From the NCBI GenBank assembly GCA_946185835.1, contig CAMHKW010000005.1, forward strand, positions 20,150 through 84,149: a DNA stretch of 64,000 nt, given 5' to 3'. The notes beneath the pieces are model-generated. The model worked only from the letters and a program-made list of their open reading frames with translations, made no database searches and had not been told where the DNA came from. This DNA is from an uncultured Bacteroidales bacterium. Its GTDB lineage: Bacteria; Bacteroidota; Bacteroidia; Bacteroidales; Paludibacteraceae. This document shows positions 53,201 through 59,919 of this stretch, in pieces. The translations under genes and the position numbers were made by a program. How positions within the stretch are numbered: position 1 is the first letter of the stretch; the number at the start of each line of letters is the position of its first letter.

Positions 53201-53241
53201 CAACAGCAGCAGGCAAACCAACAGGTTGCCTGCTGCTGTTG
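53201..53241. repeat. Inverted repeat between aroB and tRNA-Arg
   Basis: A perfect 16-bp stem, CAACAGCAGCAGGCAA with TTGCCTGCTGCTGTTG, and a 9-nt loop. It lies between the convergent 3' ends and probably protects or ends both transcripts, although no T tract follows on either strand. Confidence 0.8.
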
Positions 53242-53244
53242 TTG

Positions 53245-53318
53245 TGACCCCGGTGGGATTCAAACCCACGACCTTCAGAACCGGAATCTGACGCTCTATT
53301 CAGCTAAGCTACGGAGCC
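53245..53318 (-). tRNA. tRNA-Arg (anticodon CCG)
   Basis: 74 nt on the minus strand. Acceptor GGCTCCG pairs with CGGGGTC (with G-U pairs), discriminator A. Anticodon stem TCAGA/TCTGA with loop TTCCGGT gives CCG. T arm GTGGG-TTTGAAT-CCCAC. CCA is not encoded. Confidence 0.93.
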
Positions 53319-53366
53319 ATAGCCGCGCGACTCGGAGGTCTGACGCGCACTGTTGCTAAAGCGGCG

Positions 53367-53398
53367 CAAAGGTAGTCTTTTTTTTCGAACTGAGCAAA
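53367..53398 (-). promoter_or_regulatory. Promoter of tRNA-Arg
   Basis: On the minus strand, TTTG (53398-53395) and TACCTTTG (53374-53367), spacing 20 bp. Confidence 0.65.
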
Positions 53399-53450
53399 TT
53401 TTTGTCCCATATCGGTTGTTTTGCCCGATAGAGGTTCTCTATGACAACCT

Positions 53451-54131
53451 TTAGTCGCGTCTGCTGTTAGCGACCATGATATAGTAGAGCAGTGTTGCGA
53501 GCGATGACAGGGCCGCTACCACGTAGGTATATGCCGCAGCATGAAGCGCATCTGATGCCATCTCTGTGGTCTCTCGGTTGGTGATGCCCGACTCTTCGAG
53601 CCATGCCACAGCGCGTTGTGAGGCGTTGACTTCGACGGGGAGTGTGACGAACGAGAAGAGGGTGGTGAGGGCAAACAGCACGATACCGACCTGCAGAGGT
53701 ACTATCGAGTAGTTGATTAGCAGCATGCCTGCGAGCAGTATCCAGCTCATGTATCGGCTGGCGGTGCTTACTACGGGGACGAGGGCGCTGCGTACTTTGA
53801 GAGGCGCATACCCCATGGCGTGCTGTAAGGCATGACCGGTCTCGTGTGCGGCAACGGCTGCCGCTGCCACCGACGCACTGCCATAGACAGAAGCCGACAA
53901 GTTGATGGTTTTCTGACGCGGGTCGTAGTGGTCGGTCAGATGACCCTCTACGCTGACTACATTGACGTCGGTGATGCCGTTGTCGCGCAACATCTTCTCG
54001 GCTACCTCTTTGCCTGTGAGGTTGAGAGGTACCTTCGAATATTTTTCGAACTTGTTTTCAAGCGACTTGCTCACAAGCCAGCTCGCTACGGCAATGCCGA
54101 TAAAGATAATCCAATATAAACCTACTGACAT
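53451..54131 (-). CDS. YugP-like membrane zinc metallopeptidase
   Basis: 226 aa. An N-terminal transmembrane helix is followed by a cytoplasmic or periplasmic domain with HETGHALQHAMGY (HExxH variant His-Glu-Thr-Gly-His) and YDPRQKTINLSASVY, then three or four transmembrane helices. It matches the YugP/DUF zinc peptidase family, widespread and little studied. Its start stands 11 bp from a period-7 repeat. A possible -7 box is TACGTTTG on the minus strand (54189-54182). Confidence 0.85.
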   Translation of the reverse strand: MSVGLYWIIFIGIAVASWLVSKSLENKFEKYSKVPLNLTGKEVAEKMLRDNGITDVNVVSVEGHLTDHYDPRQKTINLSASVYGSASVAAAAVAAHETGHALQHAMGYAPLKVRSALVPVVSTASRYMSWILLAGMLLINYSIVPLQVGIVLFALTTLFSFVTLPVEVNASQRAVAWLEESGITNRETTEMASDALHAAAYTYVVAALSSLATLLYYIMVANSRRD

Positions 54132-54142
54132 GATGGTTTTGG

Positions 54143-54170
54143 GTTTAGAGTTTAGAGTTTAGAGTTTGGA
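54143..54170. repeat. Period-7 repeat TTTAGAG
   Basis: Three exact copies of TTTAGAG and a fourth TTTGGAG, 11 bp upstream of the YugP-like gene. The rest of the 54171-54299 gap holds a possible -7 box and nothing else I can name. Confidence 0.75.
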
Positions 54171-54299
54171 GACTGATTGCGCAAACGTAGTGTCTGTCTG
54201 TTTGTTATGATGTTTGTTCGTTATCGTGTTTGTGCGTAGTCATGCCCGTTTGCTGTAGAGGTAGCAGACAGCATAGTTGCAGCCTTGCTAACTGTAAGG

Positions 54300-54758
54300 T
54301 TATTTCTTTTTTGGGCTGCGGCATGTCTTGCACACACCGAAGATATAGGTTGAGTAATTCGCGGGTATGAAGTTAGAGTACCGATGCATACGCAGTGCGT
54401 TGTCAACGGCTTTGTCGTTGAACTCTACCACTCTGCCGCAGCGTGTACACTGAAACATCATCTTCGAGTTTTTCGCCACTACCAGCTCGTAGGCTGTCAC
54501 CTTCGACCCTGCATATTGCTGGTGCGCGGTCAGCAAGCCGGCATCGAGAAAGAGCTGCAGGGCATTGTATATGGTGGCACGTGCCACCGTCAGCTCTTTG
54601 GCACATAGCACCTCTAACTGGTTGGCAGTGAACTGTGCCGGGAAGTTGCATATCTGTCGCAAGATGATATACCGCTCTTGTGTCTTACGCAAGCGGTTGG
54701 CAGCGATATATTCGTCGAGCATCGACAGAGCCTCGTTATATGTGTCGTCTTTCTTCAT
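54300..54758 (-). CDS. Fur-family transcriptional regulator
   Basis: 152 aa. Winged-helix N-terminal domain (RKTQERYIILRQICNFPAQF, then ELTVARATIYNALQLF, the recognition helix). The dimerisation domain has the zinc-binding pairs CTRCGRVVEF and GVCKTCRSP (structural Zn). Fur-family proteins sense iron, zinc or peroxide; the sensing residues here do not settle which. The C-terminus ends SPKKK. The upstream GNAT gene ends 45 bp before its start, and the gap carries a GCTATAG repeat. Confidence 0.88.
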   Translation of the reverse strand: MKKDDTYNEALSMLDEYIAANRLRKTQERYIILRQICNFPAQFTANQLEVLCAKELTVARATIYNALQLFLDAGLLTAHQQYAGSKVTAYELVVAKNSKMMFQCTRCGRVVEFNDKAVDNALRMHRYSNFIPANYSTYIFGVCKTCRSPKKK

Positions 54759-54775
54759 CGCCGGTAGTGGATAGG

Positions 54776-54812
54776 GCTATAGCGGTATTGTCTATAAGGC
54801 AGTCTATAGCGG
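54776..54812. repeat. GCTATAGCGG repeat before the Fur-type gene
   Basis: GCTATAGCGG at 54776-54785, TCTATAAGGC in the middle and TCTATAGCGG at 54803-54812, about 18 bp upstream of the Fur-type start. It runs into the last codons of the GNAT gene. Confidence 0.6.
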
Positions 54813-55964
54813 TTTGATATAAGCTCTGCGGCGCTTATGCATCTTATGCGGGAACATCTCCCAGTTGGCTTGGTTCTTCCAGTTGGTCTCCATTATCGAG
54901 GTGGTCTCCACTCGCTTGGCTCCATATTTTAAGAAATACGGGAATTGCTCTGCTAAGATAACGGAGTTGATGCCTTTGCCTTGGTAGTCGGGTCGCACGG
55001 CAATGATGAGCATGTCGATAGCCTCGTACTGTTTAGCCTTGAGGGCTTTGAGCATGTGGTACCAGCCGAAGGGGAAGAGTCTGCCATGTGCTTTGCGAAC
55101 AGCCTCCGAGATGTCGGGCATCGAGACGCCTAAACCCACTATCTCGTCTTTCTCGTTGACGACGATACATACGAGGTCGAAGTTGAGGATAGAAAAGTAA
55201 TACTGTGAGTAGTAGCGCTTAAGTGCCGGAGTCAGAGGTGAGTAGTTATAGAGGTGGGCATAACTCTCTTCCATAAGGTCGAAGAAGGTATATCCGTATT
55301 TCTTCAACAGCGTCTTTACGTCTTTTACCTTGTCGACATGCACGTTGCTGCGCTCCATCACTACTTTGCTGATACGTTGCAGTCGTTCGGGCATCTGGGC
55401 AGGAGGGGTGAGCTGAAGCTCTATCCAGTCGTTCTCTTTAGTAAGACCATACTCTTCGAGATGCTTCTCGTAGTAGGGGTAGTTATATAGCGAGGCGAGT
55501 GGAGCTAAGTATTCGAACCCTTCGATGAGCAGTCCTTCGTGGTCGAAGTCGGTGAAGCCTACTGGTCCGTTGAGGTATTCCATTCCGCGCTCTTTGCCCC
55601 ACTGTGCCACCTTGTCGAGCAGTGCACGCGACACGCGCTTGTCGTCGACGAAGTCGAACCAGCCGAAGCGCACCTTCTTCACTTTCCATACCTCGTTGGC
55701 AGTACGGTTGATGATACCGCAAATACGACCTACGGTGCGCCCCTCGCATGTGGCTAAATACTCTACCGACTCACAAAACTCATAGACTGGGTTTTTCTTG
55801 CGGTCGAACATGGTAAGCTCGTCGCCTCGAAGAGGGGGACAGTATTGCTCACAGTCGGCATAAAGACGGTCGGCAAAGTCGACAAATTCACGAAGCTGGC
55901 GACGTGTGGTCACCTCTACTATTTCAATAGTGGCAGAAACGGGAAGTGGAGACTGTTGTGACAT
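54804..55964 (-). CDS. GNAT-like N-acetyltransferase family protein, about 386 aa
   Basis: 386 aa. A two-lobe architecture: the N-terminal part has YLATCEGRTVGRICGIINR (a GNAT-like beta4 strand region) and GFTDFDHEGLLIEGFEYL; the C-terminal lobe has IVGLGVSMPDIS and the acetyl-CoA-type loop VRPDYQGKGINSVI. Bacteroidota carry this long family without a described substrate. Cytoplasmic. Its start is 3 bp from a period-7 repeat; its promoter is at 56054-56085. Confidence 0.78.
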   Translation of the reverse strand: MSQQSPLPVSATIEIVEVTTRRQLREFVDFADRLYADCEQYCPPLRGDELTMFDRKKNPVYEFCESVEYLATCEGRTVGRICGIINRTANEVWKVKKVRFGWFDFVDDKRVSRALLDKVAQWGKERGMEYLNGPVGFTDFDHEGLLIEGFEYLAPLASLYNYPYYEKHLEEYGLTKENDWIELQLTPPAQMPERLQRISKVVMERSNVHVDKVKDVKTLLKKYGYTFFDLMEESYAHLYNYSPLTPALKRYYSQYYFSILNFDLVCIVVNEKDEIVGLGVSMPDISEAVRKAHGRLFPFGWYHMLKALKAKQYEAIDMLIIAVRPDYQGKGINSVILAEQFPYFLKYGAKRVETTSIMETNWKNQANWEMFPHKMHKRRRAYIKPL

Positions 55965-55967
55965 GGT

Positions 55968-56000
55968 GTTTAGAGTTTAGAGTTTAGTGTTTAGTGTTAA
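55968..56000. repeat. Period-7 repeat TTTAGAG / TTTAGTG
   Basis: Copies of TTTAGAG and TTTAGTG, beginning 3 bp upstream of the GNAT start and followed directly by the palindrome at 56003. Confidence 0.75.
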
Positions 56001-56002
56001 GT

Positions 56003-56023
56003 GCGTCGGTTTACAACCGGCGG
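56003..56023. repeat. REP-like palindrome, GCGTCGGTT-tac-AACCGGCGG
   Basis: An 8-bp stem with one mismatch in the outer part. It closely resembles the elements at 17425 and 48012. Confidence 0.65.
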
Positions 56024-56053
56024 CAGATTACTGCAATAAAAACGAAAAGTGCG

Positions 56054-56085
56054 CAAAGGTACATAATTTTCTTATTATAACCAAA
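56054..56085 (-). promoter_or_regulatory. Promoter of the GNAT gene
   Basis: On the minus strand, TTTG (56085-56082) and TACCTTTG (56061-56054), spacing 20 bp. Confidence 0.65.
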
Positions 56086-56215
56086 TTTTGGTTCTTCTTT
56101 TCGTGTTAGACCTATCATAATAACGTGTTATTCGTCGGAGTAGAGGACGTGAAAAAACAGATGTCATCTTCGTTATCCCGATATAAGCGTTGCAAGAATG
56201 TTTTTTGACTTTGTA

Positions 56216-56247
56216 TTTGTGAGGATAGAAAAAAACATGTAATTTTG
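56216..56247 (+). promoter_or_regulatory. Promoter of the LOG-family gene
   Basis: TTTG at 56216-56219 and TAATTTTG at 56240-56247, spacing 20 bp. The leader is about 45 nt. Confidence 0.65.
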
Positions 56248-56296
56248 CAGTCCGAAGCGGACTGATTGCCGCTGATTGTAACATTACCTAATTCTT

Positions 56297-56893
56297 ATGG
56301 AAGATAAAACTAAGCCATTGTCGGTTGCGGTGTTTGCTGCCTCTTCGTCGAAAGTAGATGAACATTATCTTGCGGAGTCGTATCGCCTTGGTCAGCTTTT
56401 CGCCCGCAATGGTGTGAGGCTGGTCTATGGTGCAGGTAAGGTTGGTCTGATGGGTGCTATCGCCGATGGCGCCGAGTCGGAGGGCGGATATATAACAGGC
56501 GTGATACCTCAGTTTATGGTTGACGAAGGGTGGAAACGCGACAACCTGTCGGAGCTGATAGTCACCGCCGACATGCATGAGCGTAAGTCTACTATTCATC
56601 GTCTCAGCGATGCCTTTGTGGCGTTGCCGGGAGGCATAGGCACATGGGAAGAACTGCTTGAGTGCATGACATGGAAACAGCTCGGACTGCACTCGAAGCC
56701 TATTGTGGTGCTCAATATCTCAGGATTTTATGATGGTCTGCTCGAGTGTCTCAACCGTCTTGCCCAAAAGCAGATGATGAGGGGCGTGCACCTCGATATG
56801 ATAACGGTGGTGAACTCAGCCGACGAGGTGCTTGACGCTATCGTCAACGCACCTAAGTGGGACCGCTCGGTAAGAAAACAAGCACAGATATAA
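56297..56893 (+). CDS. LOG-family protein (TIGR00730 type)
   Basis: 198 aa. Rossmann-like fold with the family motif VALPGGIGTWEELLE (PGGxGTxxE) and VYGAGKVGLMGAIADGA. LOG proteins hydrolyse nucleoside 5'-monophosphates to the free base and ribose 5-phosphate; they are named after plant cytokinin activation and were once misnamed lysine decarboxylases. Cytoplasmic. Its start follows a clear promoter and the DUF4271 gene begins 34 bp after its stop. Confidence 0.92.
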   Translation: MEDKTKPLSVAVFAASSSKVDEHYLAESYRLGQLFARNGVRLVYGAGKVGLMGAIADGAESEGGYITGVIPQFMVDEGWKRDNLSELIVTADMHERKSTIHRLSDAFVALPGGIGTWEELLECMTWKQLGLHSKPIVVLNISGFYDGLLECLNRLAQKQMMRGVHLDMITVVNSADEVLDAIVNAPKWDRSVRKQAQI

Positions 56894-56927
56894 TTCGAAC
56901 AAATACAAGACTTTGTAATCAGAGCAA

Positions 56928-57587
56928 ATGGAATCGATAGCCCGCATATCATCGTCTGCAACCGAGCCGTGGGTGGCGTGGCTGCTGTTTGCCATGCTCG
57001 TAGTGGTCGGACTGGCACATTTCTACGGACGTGGAATGATAACGAATGCCGTGCGTACCCTTTTCTCGATAAAAGAGCGTGAGAGTATTTTTACACTTGC
57101 TTCGCCCGACTTACGTGCACAGGTACTGCTTATTATATATAAGGTGGCAGTGCTGGCACTCTCGCTGCAGCTGATATGCTCTGTGGGCGGCACGTTCTCT
57201 TTCGTCAGTTTTCTTGAGATAGCTGCGACAGTAGTGGTAGTCGGAGTGGTTAAGTATCTGGCAACAAGGCTGGTGGCGTATGTGTTCTTCGATTCTAAAA
57301 CGTTCGGTCTGTGCCTTCAGCATTACACCAACTTGCTAACTGCTACCACTCTGTTTGCCTACCCGCTGTTACTCGTAGTGGTGTTTTGTTCGGCTAATCC
57401 GCAACAACTGGCTGCTATATTGGCATTTATCTTGTTTTCGTTCTATTTGCTTTGTCTGTCGATAAAACTTTTTCGACTATTTTTTACAAAAATATTCGCG
57501 TGTTTTTATATTTTGTTGTACCTTTGCACGCTCGAATTGTTACCGGCTTTTGTGATGCTGCAATTCACATGGTGGCTATTAGGGTAG
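56928..57587 (+). CDS. DUF4271 family membrane protein
   Basis: 219 aa with about six hydrophobic segments (WVAWLLFAMLVVVGLAHFYG, LLIIYKVAVLALSLQLI, and more). It matches the DUF4271 family of Bacteroidota, which is almost always found upstream of hemD-like and rnpA genes. Function unknown; inner membrane. The next gene starts 27 bp later from a TTG. A possible -7 box TACCTTTG at 57519-57526 lies inside this gene but has no -33 partner. Confidence 0.85.
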   Translation: MESIARISSSATEPWVAWLLFAMLVVVGLAHFYGRGMITNAVRTLFSIKERESIFTLASPDLRAQVLLIIYKVAVLALSLQLICSVGGTFSFVSFLEIAATVVVVGVVKYLATRLVAYVFFDSKTFGLCLQHYTNLLTATTLFAYPLLLVVVFCSANPQQLAAILAFILFSFYLLCLSIKLFRLFFTKIFACFYILLYLCTLELLPAFVMLQFTWWLLG

Positions 57588-57614
57588 AAGTGTAATATAA
57601 TTACTTATAAGGTT

Positions 57615-58373
57615 TTGAAAGTAAAGAAAATATTGATCTCTCAGCCTCGTCCGGCTACAGAGAAGTCGCCTTATTTCGATATGGAGGCGCGTTTTGGTGT
57701 AGAATTCGATTTCCATCAGCTGATACGTGTTGAACCTGTTACTCCTAAGGAGTTCCGTGCTCAGCACATCAATGTGTTAGACTATACCGCTGTGATTTTT
57801 AATTCGCGTCATGGTATCGACAACTTCTTCGGTTTGTGCAAGGAGATGCGTATCACTGTGCCGGAGACGATGCATTACTATTGCATTTCCGAGTCGATAG
57901 CCAATTACTTGCAAAAGTACATACAGTATCGCAAGCGCAAGGTGTTTTATGGTGCGAACAACCGCTTTGAGGGTGTTTTGCCGGCAATGCAGCGTCGTCC
58001 GACCGAGCTTTATATGATGGTGGTGTCTGACGTGCATAGCGACGACACCATTCAGATGTTTGCCTCTCACAAGATTACCGTCACCCCGGTGGTGATGTAT
58101 CGTACGGTAATCAATAAGTTCGAGCCTAACGAGTTGCCGCGATATGATATGTATGTGCTCTTCACTCCTAAAGGTGTAGAGGCTTTCTTTGCCAATTTCC
58201 CGAACCTGAAACGCGAGGAGTATTATATGGCATGCTTCGGGCAGACTACGATGCAGGCACTCGAGGAGCACGGAGTAGAGCCCGACGTGTTGGCACCCTC
58301 GAAAGAGTACCACTCGATAACAGCAGCCTTAGAGGATTTCCTGGCAAAGGCAGAACACGATAATGACAACTAA
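57615..58373 (+). CDS. hemD: Uroporphyrinogen-III synthase family protein
   Basis: 252 aa from a TTG at 57615, which gives MKVKKILISQPRPATEKSP, the expected N-terminus for this Bacteroidota family; no ATG fits. The two-domain HemD fold is suggested by AVIFNSRHGIDNFFGL and YVLFTPKGVEAFFANFPN, and CFGQTTMQALEEHG near the end. Members in this gene neighbourhood are annotated as HemD, but a role in heme synthesis is not proven for all of them. Its end overlaps rnpA by 11 bp. Confidence 0.85.
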   Translation: MKVKKILISQPRPATEKSPYFDMEARFGVEFDFHQLIRVEPVTPKEFRAQHINVLDYTAVIFNSRHGIDNFFGLCKEMRITVPETMHYYCISESIANYLQKYIQYRKRKVFYGANNRFEGVLPAMQRRPTELYMMVVSDVHSDDTIQMFASHKITVTPVVMYRTVINKFEPNELPRYDMYVLFTPKGVEAFFANFPNLKREEYYMACFGQTTMQALEEHGVEPDVLAPSKEYHSITAALEDFLAKAEHDNDN

Positions 58374-58740
58374 CGGCTTCCCTAAATCGGAAAAACTATG
58401 CGGGCAGGAAAGTATAAAACGTTTTTACGCTTCTGCCCGTCGTTTTACGTGCTATCCGTTAAGAGTGGCTTATCTGAAAGTCGATGCCGGCGCTTCTTCG
58501 CCCAAGGTGCTTGTCAGGGCTCCTAAGAACCTGTTTAAGCATGCCACCGACCGTAACCGCCTGAAACGTCTGATGCGCGAGGCCTATCGTTTGAATAGTG
58601 AGCCTTTGAAACAGCATTGCCGACAAACCGATTGCGGCTTGCAGCTCTCGCTGGTGTATGTGGCAGCGCAAGTGCTCGACTATACCGCTATCGAGGCTGC
58701 AATGCAAAAGACGATACTAAAACTTACTACGGCATTATGA
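58363..58740 (+). CDS. rnpA: Ribonuclease P protein component
   Basis: 125 aa. The conserved RNR motif is [19 protein letters not shown], with the Phe/Leu-rich core strands PLRVAYLKV and LQLSLVYVA. It binds RNase P RNA to mature tRNA 5' ends. It overlaps hemD by 11 bp and yidD by 4 bp, so the three are one transcript. In many bacteria rnpA follows rpmH; in Bacteroidota it lies in this other context. Confidence 0.94.
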   Translation: MTTNGFPKSEKLCGQESIKRFYASARRFTCYPLRVAYLKVDAGASSPKVLVRAPKNLFKHATDRNRLKRLMREAYRLNSEPLKQHCRQTDCGLQLSLVYVAAQVLDYTAIEAAMQKTILKLTTAL

Positions 58741-58967
58741 ACCGTTTTCAGCAAATAGTACGTAAGGCATTCTTGCTGCCTGTGTATTTCTACAGATATT
58801 GTATCTCTCCTCTTACGCCTCCGTCGTGCCGTTATACCCCTACCTGCTCGCAATATATGGTCGAGGCAGTGATGAAATACGGGGTCATAAAAGGCGGATG
58901 GCTCGGTCTGAAACGTATCGCACGCTGCCACCCATGGGGAGGAAGCGGTTACGACCCCGTGCCGTAA
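58737..58967 (+). CDS. yidD: YidD membrane protein insertion efficiency factor
   Basis: 76 aa from the ATG at 58737 (a longer frame reading into rnpA is rejected). Family signature [15 protein letters not shown] and the [11 protein letters not shown] ending. It aids YidC-dependent membrane insertion at the inner membrane. ATGA overlap with rnpA. Confidence 0.95.
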   Translation: MNRFQQIVRKAFLLPVYFYRYCISPLTPPSCRYTPTCSQYMVEAVMKYGVIKGGWLGLKRIARCHPWGGSGYDPVP

Positions 58968-59014
58968 GGCATAACTCAATCTGTCAGTCTCGATAATAAT
59001 AATCCTACAAAGCC

Positions 59015-59695
59015 ATGCGTATCGATATTATCACCGCCGTACCCGAGTTGCTTGAGAGTCCGCTCTCGCACTCTATCATCAAACGTGCCAAAGAGAAAGG
59101 ACTCGTTGAGATATATGTGCATAACTTGCGCGACTGGACCCTTGACAAGCATCGTAAGGTCGACGATTATGCCTTCGGCTTCTCTGCCGGAATGGTGCTA
59201 CAGATAGAGCCTATCGACAGGCTTATATCGCACCTCTGTGCCGAGCGACAATACGACGAGATAATATTCACCGCGCCTGACGGCGAACGCTTTACTCAGA
59301 AGCATGCCAACGCGCTATCTCTAAAGCAGAATATCATCATCCTTTGCGGGCACTACAAAGGTGTCGACCAGCGTGTCAGAGACCACCTGATCACTAAGGA
59401 ATACTCTGTGGGTGACTTCGTACTGACCGGTGGCGAACTGCCGGCTGCTATGATGACCGATGCTATCGTTCGTCTGCTGCCCGGTGCTCTCGGCGACGAG
59501 ACCTCGGCTCTAAGCGACTCTTTTCAAGACGGTCTGCTTGAGGCCGGAGTGTATACCCGACCGGCAGAATATAAAGGATGGCGAGTGCCGGATATCCTGT
59601 TGTCAGGACATCAAGCCAAGATAGAAGAATGGATGTACGAAGAGTCGGTGAAGCATACGATGCAACGTCGTCCGGACTTGCTTGACGAACATTAA
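59015..59695 (+). CDS. trmD: tRNA (guanine-N1-)-methyltransferase
   Basis: 226 aa. SPOUT trefoil knot with [17 protein letters not shown] and [15 protein letters not shown], then the C-terminal domain with PPEYKG-like [18 protein letters not shown]. It methylates G37 of tRNAs with a G36 in the anticodon, which keeps the reading frame. It follows yidD by 47 bp and is probably in the same transcript. The 224-bp gap after it holds the next promoter and nothing else I can name. Confidence 0.96.
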   Translation: MRIDIITAVPELLESPLSHSIIKRAKEKGLVEIYVHNLRDWTLDKHRKVDDYAFGFSAGMVLQIEPIDRLISHLCAERQYDEIIFTAPDGERFTQKHANALSLKQNIIILCGHYKGVDQRVRDHLITKEYSVGDFVLTGGELPAAMMTDAIVRLLPGALGDETSALSDSFQDGLLEAGVYTRPAEYKGWRVPDILLSGHQAKIEEWMYEESVKHTMQRRPDLLDEH

Positions 59696-59802
59696 CGGCG
59701 ACAGCCCGGCGGCTATTTCTTCTCTTTCGGACTTCCTTTACTCGTTTATTGATGTCGTTTTGCATCGAAATAATTAAAAAATCGACTTTAATCAATCAAA
59801 TA

Positions 59803-59835
59803 TTTGTCGAGTTCGGATATTTTTTTGTAACTTTG
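59803..59835 (+). promoter_or_regulatory. Promoter of the DUF349 gene
   Basis: TTTG at 59803-59806 and TAACTTTG at 59828-59835, spacing 21 bp. The leader is about 78 nt. Confidence 0.6.
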
Positions 59836-59919
59836 CGAGCAATTTTGTTGCTTGCAGTAGGCACTGTGTAAACCACGTACCTTAAGGCAACATGTAACAA
59901 TCATTAAAACTATACAGCT

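Noticed and set aside
53201..53241. Canonical terminator between aroB and tRNA-Arg
   Set aside because: The stem is strong but no T tract follows on either strand, so it is listed as an inverted repeat.
57519..57526. Promoter inside the DUF4271 gene for hemD
   Set aside because: TACCTTTG fits the -7 box but no -33 element is found at 18-21 bp; left as a possibility only.
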